Origin: Persicaria tinctoria
Taxonomy: Eukaryota; Streptophyta; Magnoliopsida; Caryophyllales; Polygonaceae
Length of the DNA stretch: 64,000 nt
Direction of reading: 5' to 3'
Assembly (NCBI GenBank): GCA_037127255.1
Contig: JBANSL010000013.1
Location: forward strand, 10,064,688-10,128,687
Shown here: positions 51,708 to 64,000 of the stretch, piece after piece
Numbering within the stretch: the stretch's first letter is position 1
Layout of the letters: the number at the start of each line of letters is the position of its first letter
Notes under the pieces: model-generated
What the model was told of the DNA's origin: nothing
Databases searched by the model: none
Seen by the model: only the letters and a program-made list of their open reading frames with translations
Position numbers and translations under genes: made by a program

Positions 51708-54700
51708 CTAGCCGAAGTTGATTCCTTGTGCAAGGGGCAATTCGTTTCCGTAATTAATGGTACTGCCCAATCAAGACGAGTATGAACATTAAGGTTCGTG
51801 AAGTTGAAGGGCATGATTTACTAAAAAAAATGCAGGTTTAAATTAGAAGAAATCGATTTTTGTTGGAGTTTAGTGAGCATACCATGTTGATCGTCTCATG
51901 TACTGTTTCCATGAGTCACTTCCTGCTTCTCGGCCCCCACCTGTAGCCTTTTCACCGCCAAAAGCACCACCAATTTCAGCTCCATTTGTGGGTATGTTTA
52001 CATTCACAATTCCACAGTCACTGCCTAGTGGCCTGCATTCATTTATAAGAGAGAGATCAAGCTTCAAGATATTTTCATGAATGAAGAATTTTATTCGCCC
52101 TGAAGATAATTATCCATTCATTTGAATAGCTGATTGGCCAGATCGTCCCCTACTGGTGGTCTGGTTTTCTAATGGGCCAATTACCCCACTCCAAACGTCA
52201 AACAACACGGGTGGGGGGATATGCAGATTGTGGAAGCCTTTAAAGGAACAGATCACTCACCCTATCCATCTGAAGAGAATTTCAGGTTTTCGTGTGAAAA
52301 TTGAGCTACTTAATCCTTGGGGAACTGAGTTGTTAATTGTGATTGCTTCTTCCAAAGTCTGAGAAGAAAAATGGTAATGTCATCAGAAGTGTGAAATATA
52401 ATCGTCTGCAAGACTCGTATGTCAAGCCTGTCCAAAATTCATAAAACAAGAGAAACAAAAGAAAACATTGCAAAATAAACACCGTGGGCTTACTTTAAAT
52501 TTCATAACATAAAGCACAGGAGCAAACAATTCTTCCTTCACAACAGCGGCATCGGGGGTAATCTCAACAATTGTAGGCTGCACAAAGTTTCCTTCGGACT
52601 CTACAACCGAACCACCAGTAAGGATTTTTCCACCCTGGAAGAGATTATATAGTCAGTAGTCAATACCTTCAACTAGTCAGTAGTCAATATGAAAGCATGC
52701 TTTCACATATCATTTGATTGATGAAAAGTAGCAAACGAGTCAAAAGACGGATAACTTGCTTCATTCAATATAAATTATTGCAGGAAAATTAGTAAGCACA
52801 CCACTCAAAAGCTACATTATGAAATATAAGTTATATAATGGGAGTGCACAACCCTTATTTGAAGTCAAAATCTAGAGTCGAAGCTAAAATTAGATGGAGA
52901 GCTCATACCTGAGACTTGATTCGCTCAATACCCTTTACGAAGTTCTCCACTGAAGATTTGGTATGTAATGGGCCAAGCAAGGTGCCATTCTCCAACGGAT
53001 CTCCTATTTTCACTTGCTTGTAAGTAGTAAGTAGTTGATCAAGCACCTTCTGGTATATGCTCTCATGGAGGAGCTTCATCGCAAGACAGGGACAAATATT
53101 ATGTCAGAAATGTGATATTCAGCTCATATTCAAGGAAAAGGCTCACAAGAAGAACAACGTTCTTTTTCATCAAGAATCAACATACCAGTCTACGGCAAGT
53201 TGTGCATCGCTGACCAGCAGTGCCAACAGCAGCAAACAGAACAGAACGGGCAGCTAGCTGAATGTCAGCATCATCCATGACTATGATGGCATTGTTTCCA
53301 CTTAATTCAAGCAAGCATTTACCAAATCTTTGATTTACAGTTTGTTGCACCATGAGACCAACCTGTAAACAAGGAAATCAAGTAATGTTAACTAAGACTT
53401 GAGGGTCACTCCATATAGTTGAGAGGAGTTAAAATTGCAAGTAATATATTGTGATAGTATAATAAGCCAAAAAACTAATAATTCCTTCATAGAATATCTA
53501 CACAGCTTGAATAAAGTACAGTTAACACTCAAGGGAAACAAGAATGATCCATGGCTTCATTATGCAACAATATTTCAACAACAAAAAACTATGCTTTAAA
53601 TCTGTAATATTTCAAATAGGTGACAAACATTCTTCACTTAAGATTACATCTGAAGACATTCCAATAATACATCCATAAGATGTGAAGGTCCAAAAGTACA
53701 AATGCATGACTATTAAAGCAAGCAAAAAACACAACTATAAATTTGATCCATCTGCATAAGTGAGGGAAAAGCACATGTAATCCTGAAGGGGAGAGCAATA
53801 GTGTAGGGTAGGCTTACTTGAGAACTTCCAGTGAAGGAAACAAGCGGAATTCGCACATCTTTTGCAATAGCTTGACCAATTTCAGCACCTCCACAGAAGG
53901 AGGTGAAAATTGCACCAGGTAAGTTGTTCTTCTCCAATACTCCAGCAACAATTTTTGTCAATGCGATAGTTACCAGTGGAGTTGTGGGAGCGCCTTTCCT
54001 GATTTTATGAGACAAGGTAAAGGTTCAAAACGTTCTCAGAAGCCACTTTTTCAAAGCTGAGACAGAAAGATAAACAGCATAGATATCTTGGTAGCTGATA
54101 TTAGCCAAGGGTTGGTAGCATTCAACATGTTTTGACATTTTAAATATGTTGAGAGATTAGATTTACAAAAATAAAATATCAGGGAAGGGCAATGATGAGG
54201 AGAAACCATCAGCAGTTTTGTTATACAATTCATTTGATTTCATCTAGATAAGCAAGTCATACTGTATTATACAGTACTATATATATAAACACTTTCTGTC
54301 AATCATTGACAGCAGGAGAACTTGAACATTATCAGGTTTACTCACAAGTGAACTGTTTACGTAACAGATACTCACATTCTAATGAAAAGAAAGAAAAAAG
54401 AAAAAAAACTATAACCCTAACTAGAAAAATTGAGATAGAAGACTAGCGCAAGACTTACCAAACAACAGAATTTCCGCACACTAGCGCAAGACATGCATTC
54501 CAACCTATTCATCAAATGAAGTTCACGAATCATAATCCAGTAGGGAATTTAAAATGAAAACTTTCTACAGAACGAAGAGCATGACCCATTTCAGCAGCTA
54601 CTAACTTTCGACGAACTAAAAAAGTAGAATATTTATCAATTAGCACTGACAGCACAATAACTTACCAAGAACAGCACAAGGAAAGTTGAAAGCTGTTATC

Positions 54701-56779
54701 ACACCTACTATTCCAAGAGGATTCCACATCTGCAGATAGCAACCACGCATTAGAATGATACCAATTTATTGGATTCAGTATGAATTTTTTTTATTTGAGT
54801 ATACCTCGAGCATCGCATGATTTGGACCTGTTGGAGAAAAGAATTACCATCGTTAGTTGAGAATATGTATCCTTAAGATTCCCCATTCTAGAAGGGGGAT
54901 AATAGAAAGCAAAGAAAATAATAGTATCTCTAAAGTAAAATGGAATAACTAGAGCCCATGGTATTAGTTGACAGAAAGGCACGAATACTTGTAAATAAAC
55001 CAAACTAGTATTTTGCACAGTTGAATGAACTATAGCCCTTAAAATTAAAAGTTTCCCGCTTCTCCTCAACTAAAGCCTCTTTTTTTCCAAGAAGAAGAGC
55101 ATAAGACTACTAGACACTGAAAAATTATTAGAACTTACGTTCTGAAGGAATGACAGAGCCATTCAGCTGTCTACTTAAGCCCACAGCAAAGTCGCACATG
55201 TCAATTATTTCCTGCATAATGTTGTGCGTCCTTGAGTGAAAAGGTATCTCACATAAAATGAAACTTGAGAAGAGACTTATGAGCTTGAACTCTTCATAAT
55301 ATATGCAGGCAGCTTATTTAACATGGGGGGAAATACAACTGAATGTAACCATGATTAGTAACCATTAATAAAGAGTATCAGCTTATCTAATCCCAAGACT
55401 GTTTATAATCTCTTGAAGCACATTTACAAAAATACTCTCCATCATATCAAGTCAACTCAGCTGAATTCACAAGCAGTCACATTTCAACCAAGATCCTACC
55501 TAATTGACATTACTATACTTGAGCAATAAGTTATAAGTTACACCCAAAACATTTCTCCACGTTCATAGTGTAAAATGAAGTTCAAGTTAACAACATATTA
55601 GAAGCCACATGCAGGTAAACTCAGAATAATAGTGGCTATATTGTAATTATGGTATTTTGAACTGTATTCTTCATCTTCTATTTGGTTAAAAGGCTTCACA
55701 TCTGAATAATATTTGGACGTTGATACACAGACAATCCCACAAGAATACAATCCCAAATCTATTTTTCACAGATACATACACTAAGATGGTGATTATCTTT
55801 GTTAATGAGCTACTAGGTTGTGAATTTATTCAGTGAAACAAAGTACAGGCAAAATCTTATACTCCGTAATAGAAAGAGGTAATGATAATAGTCTATCACA
55901 ATCAAAAGGAAAATGCTAAAAACAGGGTTTGTGGTAGAAGAATCTCGAAACCACCATATCCCTACCCTGCATGCATAGGTGGGCACAATGCTGATAACTT
56001 GTTAACACACAAACCAAGATGTAGGACAAAACATACCTGAACCTCCCCTATTCCTTCCGGCAGTATCTTTCCCATTTCAAGGGCCACTAACCGACCGAAT
56101 TGCTGGAGTTTATTTCTCAAGGCATCACCTATCTGTCTAACAATATCACCTCTTTTTGGTGCAGGAACCTGAAGCAACAGGAAACATTACAATGAATTGA
56201 ACTTTATACCTTCATATAAGATACTTAAGCTCTAAAACCACAGCTAGCTTCTAATTAGAGATGAAGATCGCACCTGCATCCACACTTTTGAAGCTTCAGC
56301 GCAAGATCGCATGCCTTCCTCATAATCTTCAATAGAACCCTCAACGATTTCAGCAATTGTCTAAACCAACAAAAGAAACCAGGAGAGAGAGAAAAATGTT
56401 ACTGTACAATTTAAGGATCCAATGGCTAAAATTCACATGCCACCAACAAAAGGAGGAATACAAAATTCTCAAACTATGGGGCCAGTAGGAGATTCCTGAT
56501 AACAACCATCCATGATCCATTTGAGGCGATAACTTCAAACAGCACTAATACAAACCGGATCCAACTAAAGATCAAACACAATACAAGTTATACAACTCCA
56601 TTCTTCACCGATCAGCAAATGACGCAGGGAAAAATCAATCACCTGATTAGTAGCCGGATTCGAAGTGGAAACCACGGGGCCGTTGGCCTTCCATTTGCCG
56701 CTGAAATAGCACCCGATGTTGCGAGGGCTGATATCAAGCTCCTTGAGAAACTCGTATTCCTTCTTCGCGAAACTCATCT
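51708..56779 (-). CDS. ALDH7B4: ALDH7B-type aldehyde dehydrogenase (antiquitin)
   Basis: Fourteen exons on the minus strand give exactly 508 residues, the length of Arabidopsis ALDH7B4: 56643-56779 (ATG at 56777), 56274-56360, 56037-56168, 55139-55211, 54805-54827, 54666-54729, 54459-54504, 53818-53998, 53186-53362, 52909-53073, 52494-52634, 52261-52358, 51883-52032, 51708-51762. All junctions keep phase. Key sites are [29 protein letters not shown] (NAD-binding), [10 protein letters not shown] with the general-base Glu, and [11 protein letters not shown] with the nucleophile Cys. [10 protein letters not shown] and [18 protein letters not shown] follow. The enzyme oxidises stress-derived aldehydes, including aminoadipate semialdehyde, with NAD+. 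In plants it is known as osmotic-stress inducible. No damage is seen. Confidence 0.97.
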
Positions 56780-57010
56780 CTGCCAACAGAAACAACAATC
56801 ACACACAAAAGACGGAAGAACAGTAAAAGATTCATCAGCGATTACATCGATTAAAAAAATGTAATTGAAAGTAGAGCACATTTAGAGGAAGATGCATACT
56901 TGATTGAGAGAGGGGGAAACTTGATCGTAGAGGAGTAGAAGAAGATGAAGACTGACACAGACTGAAATGTGTGAGATGTAGCTGTAAATCTGCCCCCTTC
57001 TTATAATGCA
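56780..57010 (-). promoter_or_regulatory. ALDH7B leader intron and core promoter
   Basis: The sequence CAA|GTATGC at 56900 and TTGGCAG|AG just before the ATG fit a 120-bp 5' UTR intron (56780-56899). Upstream, a CATTATAAGAAGG motif near 57000 could be the TATA box. Beyond 57010 the DNA becomes AT-rich. No transcript data are available. Confidence 0.5.
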
Positions 57011-57164
57011 CAATCTAGGGTGATTTTTTATTTATTTTTATTTGGGTTAATTATATATATAAAAAAAATAGCAAAATTAATTAAAATAACTTCACCTTTG
57101 GGACGTGTCACATTTCCATTTTCCACTATAAGAAAAATAACTCAACGTGTCACATTTGACTAAT

Positions 57165-57262
57165 TTCATATCATTAACTTTTTTAAAAAATTAATTAACC
57201 CCTTTTAACCATGCACGTCGGACGGACGTGCATGATTTTGGATGTATATAGTCAACGCGTTA
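57165..57262. repeat. Second copy of the GCACGTC-hairpin repeat
   Basis: AACCATGCACGTCGGACGGACGTGCATGATTTTGG-type sequence with the CCCCTTTTAACC and ATGTATATAG words is the inverted counterpart of 14703-14790. It sits about 400 bp upstream of the ALDH7B start codon, in its probable promoter. Confidence 0.55.
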
Positions 57263-58135
57263 AAAAACGAGTCGAGATACTTTATTACCATTTCTTAAAA
57301 TGTTGGGTTATTATTCTTATACTTGAAAAGTGAGAATATTTTTCAGGTGAGATATTTTTTTTAACACCGTAAAGAAAAACTCATAGGTCAATTTGCATAA
57401 TAATGATGAATTGTGCTCTTTTTTATTATTCTATTTCAACATAAAAGATTTTTTATTTAGTTTGTAAATATATAAGGCAATAAAGAATAATTTGTTATTA
57501 TTTATTAGTATTATTTTTAAATAAAAATTCTCAAAAGAGAAAAAAGACTAGTTCTTGGTAATCCCTTGAATATTTAAGGTGTTTGTTTTTAAGTTTGCAA
57601 TATATGTTTGCTTGCATTGTCTTGTTTACAAGATAAAAAGGCGTTTTCAATAAGCAAAAATTGCACCTAATATTTAGGCTCAATTGTAGTAGAGTAGATT
57701 AAACGTGTGATGTTAACTCAATGAAAATTAAGAGAGAAAAAAAAGGCGTCGTTGTTGTAAAAGCAATCCCCGAAAAGGAGTTTCATTTGTATACGGAAGG
57801 GACACGTCATTGGACATATCTTGTGACAATTCGGAGCCATCTTACCATGTTTTATAGTAACAAACAATTTCGTCCTCATCCCAAAAAATATAGTAACAAT
57901 TTCGTGATTCTCCATTATTTTATTGCTGGCTTGGCTTCCTCTTTCATCTACATGCTCATCTCGTTTCGGTCTGGTTGTTTCTTGTTTCGTCTTTGTAGAG
58001 TGTTATTGCTTATATCTGCACCAGTGCATCATATTTGTATTTTCTATTTGTTTAGACGGTTTACCGTCTGCCGACTTGTCGGCTTTCGAGGTTCAATTTT
58101 TTCTGACCTCGAATTTTTACCTTATCAAAAATATA
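57263..58135. other. Intergenic, no gene
   Basis: AT-rich DNA. A 148-codon plus-strand stretch (57721-58167) is open but has no domain, biased composition or codon pattern that I would trust, and it runs into the MITE at 58136. Confidence 0.5.
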
Positions 58136-58378
58136 CTCCCTCCGTTAAGAAAAACATGTCGTTTTAGAAGTAAAATCTTGTTAAGAAAAACATGTCATTT
58201 TAGGTATTTTAATGTTCACTTTCCAAAATTATCCTTGTAATGATTAGAGATTTGTTAGTTGTAGTTTCCAATAAAGTGAAAAAGTAAAGTAATAATTATG
58301 GGTATAAGTGTATTTTTGTTAGCTTTCTTAAAAAATGTGCAAATGTCTAAAACGACATGTTTTGATTAACGGAGGGAG
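58136..58378. mobile_element. Stowaway-like MITE
   Basis: This 243-bp element has TA on both sides. Its inverted ends start CTCCCTCCGTTAA and continue with AAAACATGTCGTTTTAGA, matched by TCTAAAACGACATGTTTTGA on the right. It is among the best-preserved MITEs of the window. Confidence 0.92.
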
Positions 58379-59157
58379 TATATATATATCCCCAGAGAAT
58401 ATTCTAATGTTATCTTATAGTTTCTGTAGGAACTGTTTAATTTATATTATCTTTCACCAAAATTATTTTATTGATTAAAAAATACAGATTATTATTATCC
58501 CTGAAAACGGGTCAGACTAAAGTAGCGTCTCGGAGTTGTTCGAGTAGCGGATAGGAAACCCCGATCCAGATCTCTCTACAATTCCGATCAATGGTCGGAA
58601 ATTCGGAATCTAAGACGGAGGCCTGTGAATCACGGACATACCAATGGCAGTGGGCAAACAGGCCCTAATCTTCTAATATAAACAGATTGTATTTGAAAAT
58701 ACATTATATCGGATAATGCATTACTCTACTGAAGTACAAACACACTTTAACAACAGTGCTAATTATAAAGCATAGTAGTTTTTTTTACAATACATGACAA
58801 GGGAAACCAAACGGGCCCCTAATCTCCTATAGACTCTTGAGCCTCCTACAATCACAAGCCTACCAAAAATTCCCAAAAAAAATGAAAAAAAAATGCGAAA
58901 AAAGGGAAGACTAGATCATAGACGAGGGGCAACGAGAAAGCTATGATACTTTCAGGGCAACGCCTTCTAATCCGCGACTTACATGTTCATTTCCCCCCTA
59001 AGAAGTTAATCCAGACCTTATGAATGAGTCACTAACGACCCCTCTCTTCCAACCAATCGAAATAAATTCTCAAGAGATGGAGGCTCACCTGAATTGATGA
59101 GGACGGGGGATAAGAGAGGAAGAATATCGGAAACCCCAACGAATATGTCCTATGGTC
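58379..59157. other. 3' flank of the ARID4-type gene
   Basis: This is non-coding. 58500-58680 is richer in GC than its surroundings and resembles no gene. The stretch nearest 59157 is probably the 3' UTR of the ARID gene. No terminal repeats were found, though CAAACAGGCCCTAAT and CAAACGGGCCCCTAAT at 58656 and 58807 are direct repeats of a Harbinger-TIR-like word. Confidence 0.45.
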
Positions 59158-62100
59158 TCATGAGTATGTTAAGCCATCTGAGAATCCGTTTGAGGGCTTG
59201 TGGTACTTCTTCTTGAAGTTAGAGACGCTGCAGTGCGGGCATATGTATTCTAACCCATCGGTTTTTGCATAATCCTAAACCAAGAAGTGCAAAATACACT
59301 ATTTAGTATTGGAAAATTGCATTATTTTGATTGAAAAGCTTTTCCTTACGAACTTACCTTGAAGGCGCCAAGGCCTTGCCGCCTGTCGCATCCAAAATGT
59401 GCCCACTCCCCACAAACACCGCAGTTTACCCAGTCACCTGCTGCGCTACTGGTGAAAGCAAGGAAGAACATAGCAATGTTAGGAGATTTATATTTGATCT
59501 GAATGTTTTTTTCTAAAATAAGGGAACTTTGTATCATTTTCTTATCATCAAAAAGAGACCTGTGACAAAGCAAACAACACTCGCCATCTACGTCATCATG
59601 AGCTAATTCATACTCTAAGAGGTACGTCTCATAATGTCTCTTGAGTGTATTACCAACGCCCTGTTTCATTCAGAAAAGTTTTTAAAAAAGAAACATTAAA
59701 CTTTTAGAATGATCCTGGAAAATCACATAGAGAATGAAACCCGATATAGCTTTTATAGGAAAACAGGGACAGAGAAAAACAATCCAGGGGTGCAGATCAT
59801 ACAGTCATTCTATTGGTTGAGGTATAGTTCCTCATCTTGTAGAAAATTTGGCCTTTCCAATTGATGCCGTTGCCAACATGAAAGCCCCCTCTTGTCACAA
59901 CCTGACAAAGTTCCAATTCCATATTTAAGAATACTTCTTATAAAATACAGAACTCTAATTTATATCAGATTATCTAATCAGAACAAGAAGCCACTAGGTG
60001 GACTTGAAAACAGAAGAGAGCAGAATTAGTAATGTTACATACCTCGCGGTATAGATTGAAGAGATCAAGCCTCTTTGAATTTAGAACAGCATCTGGAAAC
60101 TCCGCCAACCCACCTTGAGGTATGAGACGAGTGTGTCCACGAAGCATAAGAAATTGCATTACATCCTTTAAGAATTCCTCCTGAAAAGAGTTGACAAGAA
60201 CTAAGCATATATGCGCATAATCAAGAATACCACTGATTGAGTCCAGGGAAATCTCAGAATGCAGTAGTAGTAAAATAGGATAGTCCAACTAAAATAATGT
60301 AAACATCCTACATAGAAGTATCTGGTCAAGACGCCATATGCAGAATGTATGGCATCACCAAAGCTTTGCAACGATATTTGATAATCGAACAATATAATCA
60401 TATTAACCCATCAAGAAGGAAAAATTAAAGGAGAGTAAAAAAGGTTCCTTATGAGCACGGAAGAAGATATATTCCAGGTCTTATAAAGACTATTGCTTCA
60501 TATGAACTTGAGAAGGATTTGGAATTCAATATCAAAAAAATTAAATTAGCCCATCCTTAGTATGCTAAAAAGTTTCCCATTAACCAATAGCTAGCACAGC
60601 AAACCTAGTATGATCCACAAATTTAGGGATGGATGATAATAAACTATTCCAAAACAAAATTTCTTGGATGGTCAGGATGTCAACCATATTTGACGAAAAT
60701 AATAAAACTTTTTTCTCACCTCAGAGCATAACTGAATTGGAGCCCTCCCGCAGCCATGCTTCTTGAAAGGCAAAGGGTTCAAGGGTACAACTTGCTTGGT
60801 CTGATAAGGAGTTGGCGGTTTTCTAAATGGAGCAGGATTAGATCCTGCAAAACTAGGTTTCACGGGCTGAACAGCTGGCAAGGTGGTCTTAATTTGGTCT
60901 CCTTCATGACCATCTGGCTTACAAAATCCAGTAAATGGCATCATTTTACGAAGATGTGTTTGTGGTATGGGCCTCATAGCTGCTGCTTTTGACTTTTTTC
61001 GAGATGATACTAACGGTATTAAACCCCCATTCATTAATCTTGGTGTTTTATATTCAACATCTGCTGAAGTCGCGGTCAAGTGATTTTCAATCCTTAATTT
61101 TTTATACGAACTTGTGCTTGACCCATGACCTGGTTCTGGTTTTCTTTGACAAGGAGCTGGTGGTCTTAACCAGCTAGGTGGTGTGGCAACATCAGCATTT
61201 AACTGATCAAAATCATTCTGCTGTCCTCTGCAGAAGAAAAGTAAACGATCTGCATCTTCTTTCTCAAAAGAAGCAACTGCCAAACCCTGGATGCTGGCAA
61301 TACCCAGTGTAACGAGACTACGGTAAGAACTTTCAAGTGCCAGCTGCCTCAAAACCTAAAAGAAATGAAGCAGGAACATCAATACAAGTACAGAAGGGGA
61401 AAACACAAGACTGAACAATGAACTTGACCCCTACACAAGAAACATCAAGTTCTGTATGCTTCCTTTTCAAGGAAGAAGCCTCTAGAACTAAAAATGGAAG
61501 ACTACCTTAATCTTCATAGCAGAACTCCTTAGGAAAAAGAAGCGCATGTTCACAGAATCAAATCAATGAAACATCTCCATTATTTCCATTAGATGCACAG
61601 AAACAAAGAGGGAAAAGATGCAAGGCACTTAAATGTGGATTAAGATTGAGGTAAACGCAAAACTTTATATGACGCAGCATGGCATTTTCAACAATTTGCT
61701 AATCAACATAATACTTATGAAATGCTAAAGAATAGTGGTGTATCAATTGCTAGTTTAAAATTGTAGACACAAGGATTTGAAGTAACCTCGTTCATTATTC
61801 AAAAAAGGAGCTCAAGTCAACAGCGCAAAATTTATCATTTTGAAACTACATAGAAATTTCACAAATAAAACTAGAGTATCCAAGGGACTTGGAACAATCA
61901 AGAACAAACCTGCAAAGCCCATGATGGAACTTTCATGCAAACTTCGAACACCGTAGCCCCGCATGCAATTGAAGCAGATTTTCGAGGATCAAACAACTGC
62001 AAGTTAGTTTCACCCACAGTGGAAACTGCATGAACTAGCTCGTTGCCTTCAATGGCCTCCTTCTTTATATGGTTCTCCAAGAGCTAAGAATGCAATGAGA

Positions 62101-62751
62101 AAATATCAAACACATGAGCATGAAAGTAAGTACCAATAACTTCTAAGCATCATGAATGAAATAAACCATTAATACAGCATCAGCAAACTACCTGATAATC
62201 AAAGCAAGTTTGCGCACTGCCAGATACCAAGAGAGAGATATGGGCAGAACTAGAAGTTGAAATATCACACCGCATGGTAACAACACCTCGAGAGAATGTC
62301 CCTGCCTGAAGTGGTGGCGGAGGTGCACTGAAGTATAATGATATTTTGCCATCAGCATGTTAGACAATAAAAAGAGTTGGCACGTTTAATTAATCATGAA
62401 ATTTCATCTAATTCGTCCTTTTGCATCCAAGCATCAACAAAGCTAGGTTAAATCAGTAGATAAACAAAATTCTCATTATCTATAATGTATGAAATCCCCT
62501 CACTAGTTGCATTTCCCCAACAGTATCATGTTCTGTTTCTCCATATCTATCCTATAATCTTTAACATAGATCTGTGCCTAAACATGTCATTTCACCATAC
62601 CAAATATCTGCATTTTTTCCTAGTCTGTGTTGGTGGACTTTGGATATTTTTAATCAATACATAATAGCAACATGAACATGAATACTGACTGTGTATGATT
62701 TTATCTAATAACAGCATACCTGAAACGATTATGAAGTTTGCTCCCACGCAT
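59158..62751 (-). CDS. ARID4: ARID4-type protein, C-terminal part (5' exons not found)
   Basis: Nine exons on the minus strand keep one frame of 507 codons to the stop: 62720-62751, 62192-62327, 61910-62083, 60720-61355, 60043-60180, 59803-59901, 59560-59660, 59358-59448 and 59158-59274. The ARID DNA-binding domain spans EEFLKDVMQFLMLRGHTRLI, FPDAVLNSKRLDLFNLYREV, RGGFHVGNGINWKGQIF and GVGNTLKRHYETYLLEYE. A PHD finger follows: ECCLLC, WVNCGVCGEWAHFGCDRR and YICPHCSV with Cys/His ligands. Upstream exons include TFSRGVVTMRCD and GIASIQGLAVASFEKEDADR. This matches Arabidopsis ARID4, roughly 750 residues, so some 240-250 N-terminal residues are missing. The first listed exon starts right after an acceptor (AG|ATGCGTGGG), so its ATG is not taken as the start. 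Family members act in chromatin-linked repression. Confidence 0.92.
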
Positions 62752-64000
62752 CTGATAGAAGGAATATAACAAAAGAGGACAATATCAGAGCTTGTTAAAG
62801 AAAGAAGCATGTCAAACTAAATAGATAAATGATAGCAGTCTTCAACAGGCTGACACTCAAAACAACAATAACTTACATCACATTATCAGTGCTTAGTAGC
62901 AACCTCAAAAACCGTTTTCAGAAAATATTTTTGACACAACTATCTCGGAAGGGGCAGGTAAATTCCTAACTAACTCCATACAAATACAGTTTTTGGTTAT
63001 TGGCATCCCTCTTGGAATTTACAGAAGAAGAAGCAACTACTGTTGCCAGCAGATACCATTAAATAACAGGAAAGACCTCCAACAAGAAACAAAGTGATGC
63101 AATAGAAGTTGAAATAGTCATGACTAGTCACGTTGATAAAATATTATTTTAAAAAAAAAAAGATATGCCGTTTATTCTAAAGTATGTGACTGTTTGTTTC
63201 TCTTTTACGTTTAAACCTTGAACCACTGCCAATGACCAAACTGCCACCACTGACATTCCTAATTCCATCCCAACCCAAGCTCTACTTGACACTTGCCTGC
63301 CCTGTCTCCTGACCCAATAGGAACCCACTAAGGGGTGCGAAATAATCCTTCACTAGTGAGCACAGCAGTGAGGGGTGCAGCATTCAAATCTGTATAGAAG
63401 TCCAACTGTCCAAGTATGTAAAATCACAACCCCTAGTCCCAACTGCCTAGGAAGCAGGCAGGCAAGCAGCTCACCCCGGCCCTGTGGGCCCTTGAAGTAG
63501 AGTAACGAAGGACAAAACCTGCAGAGGTGGCAAGCCACCTGCCTGTGAGGAGCTTGTGATCTTACAAGGCCCAATTTTTATGATTTGTGATTTTGCAAAA
63601 CATCAACATTGTCAACTCCCCATGGCGTTGATGAATATAGACAGAGTGGTGTGGCATGTGTAATAGAGGAAGTGGTGTATGAAGCAGAAAAAAAATCCAG
63701 CAATGGCAGCAGTCATCAGCTGCAATATCAGCTTATCACCTATGAGGGACAGAAGGGGTAAAGGGTGGTGGACTGGTGGTGGTGAGAGGTGGAGTTTGGG
63801 AATGAGGTAATGATGGGAGACCGAGACAGCATCCAAGTTGGAAAATTTTAGGCGAAAATATTGGGTGTCATAAAGGTAGTTGACAGAGGCTGAGGGTGGT
63901 TGGGAATTGGGAGTGATCAAATGTGTCAGATGGTGGAATGGGACAAAAGGTAATGGTTTGTTTTCTAATATTTTATCCCAAACACACATTCATTGAACCA
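62752..64000. other. Intron of the ARID4-type gene, at least 1.2 kb
   Basis: No upstream exon could be identified, so this is probably a long intron, unless exons are too short to see. 63200-63570 is GC-richer and has inverted words such as GGGTGCGAAATAATCCTTCAC and short direct repeats, suggesting an inserted element. The 125-codon minus-strand stretch at 63612-63989 looks like chance. Confidence 0.5.

Noticed and set aside
57721..58240. Plus-strand open stretches of 105-148 codons
   Set aside because: They overlap each other and run into a MITE; Phe/Cys-rich peptides without domains.
63612..63989. 125-codon minus-strand open stretch upstream of the ARID4 exons
   Set aside because: It does not resemble the N-terminus of ARID4 proteins and has no matching splice donor; probably chance within an intron.

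Overview
This window is plant nuclear DNA, from a eudicot whose genus I cannot name. The evidence is multi-exon genes with GT-AG introns and plant-type proteins (ALDH7B-type aldehyde dehydrogenase, RBX1, a plant mTERF, a kinesin-12, an ARID4-type protein). They sit in AT-rich intergenic DNA packed with plant transposons: RNase H-tailed LINEs, a TRIM, hAT, Mutator-like, Harbinger-like and Stowaway-like elements.

Layout. 1-25 kb is almost purely repetitive. It holds five of six LINE copies, one nearly complete (8733-13807, minus strand, flanked by a 14-bp target duplication). It also has a degenerate Copia remnant, a structurally complete TRIM with 5-bp target duplications (13997-14462), two Mutator-like elements with long terminal inverted repeats (15053-16272 and 17445-18172), a likely Helitron end, a 0.8-kb AT-rich tandem repeat and several MITEs. 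25.5-38.9 kb holds two diverged copies of one block (25510-30062 and 34808-38614). The second carries an intact RBX1 gene (cullin-RING ubiquitin ligase subunit). The first carries only RBX1 exons 3-5. A single-exon mTERF gene lies between them. 39-51 kb is a cluster of sequences encoding an OTU-type cysteine peptidase. There is a stand-alone 345-codon OTU gene starting only 255 bp from the divergent RBX1 start codon. There is also a five-exon gene that joins a Mutator-like (MULE) transposase to the same OTU domain in one predicted 780-residue protein. Two OTU/transposase fragments lie close by, and a decayed kinesin-12 (PAKRP1/KIN-12A-like) pseudogene sits between the two OTU genes. 51.7-56.8 kb is an intact 14-exon ALDH7B-type gene (508 aa, minus strand). 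59.2-62.8 kb is the 3' half of an ARID4-type gene (ARID plus PHD finger, minus strand); its N-terminal exons are not recognisable within the window.

The most interesting observation is the OTU/MULE system: transposase and deubiquitinase-like domain in one open gene; a transposase-free derivative with the same exon 1, OTU exon and last exon beside a ubiquitin-ligase gene; a shared 3' flank; and clusters of ACGTTG palindromes near these genes and at two remote sites that could be non-autonomous relatives. Exon structures were built by hand from splice signals, reading phase and protein similarity. Host genes with consistent phase throughout (RBX1, ALDH7B, ARID4, both OTU genes) are more certain than element boundaries without target duplications.
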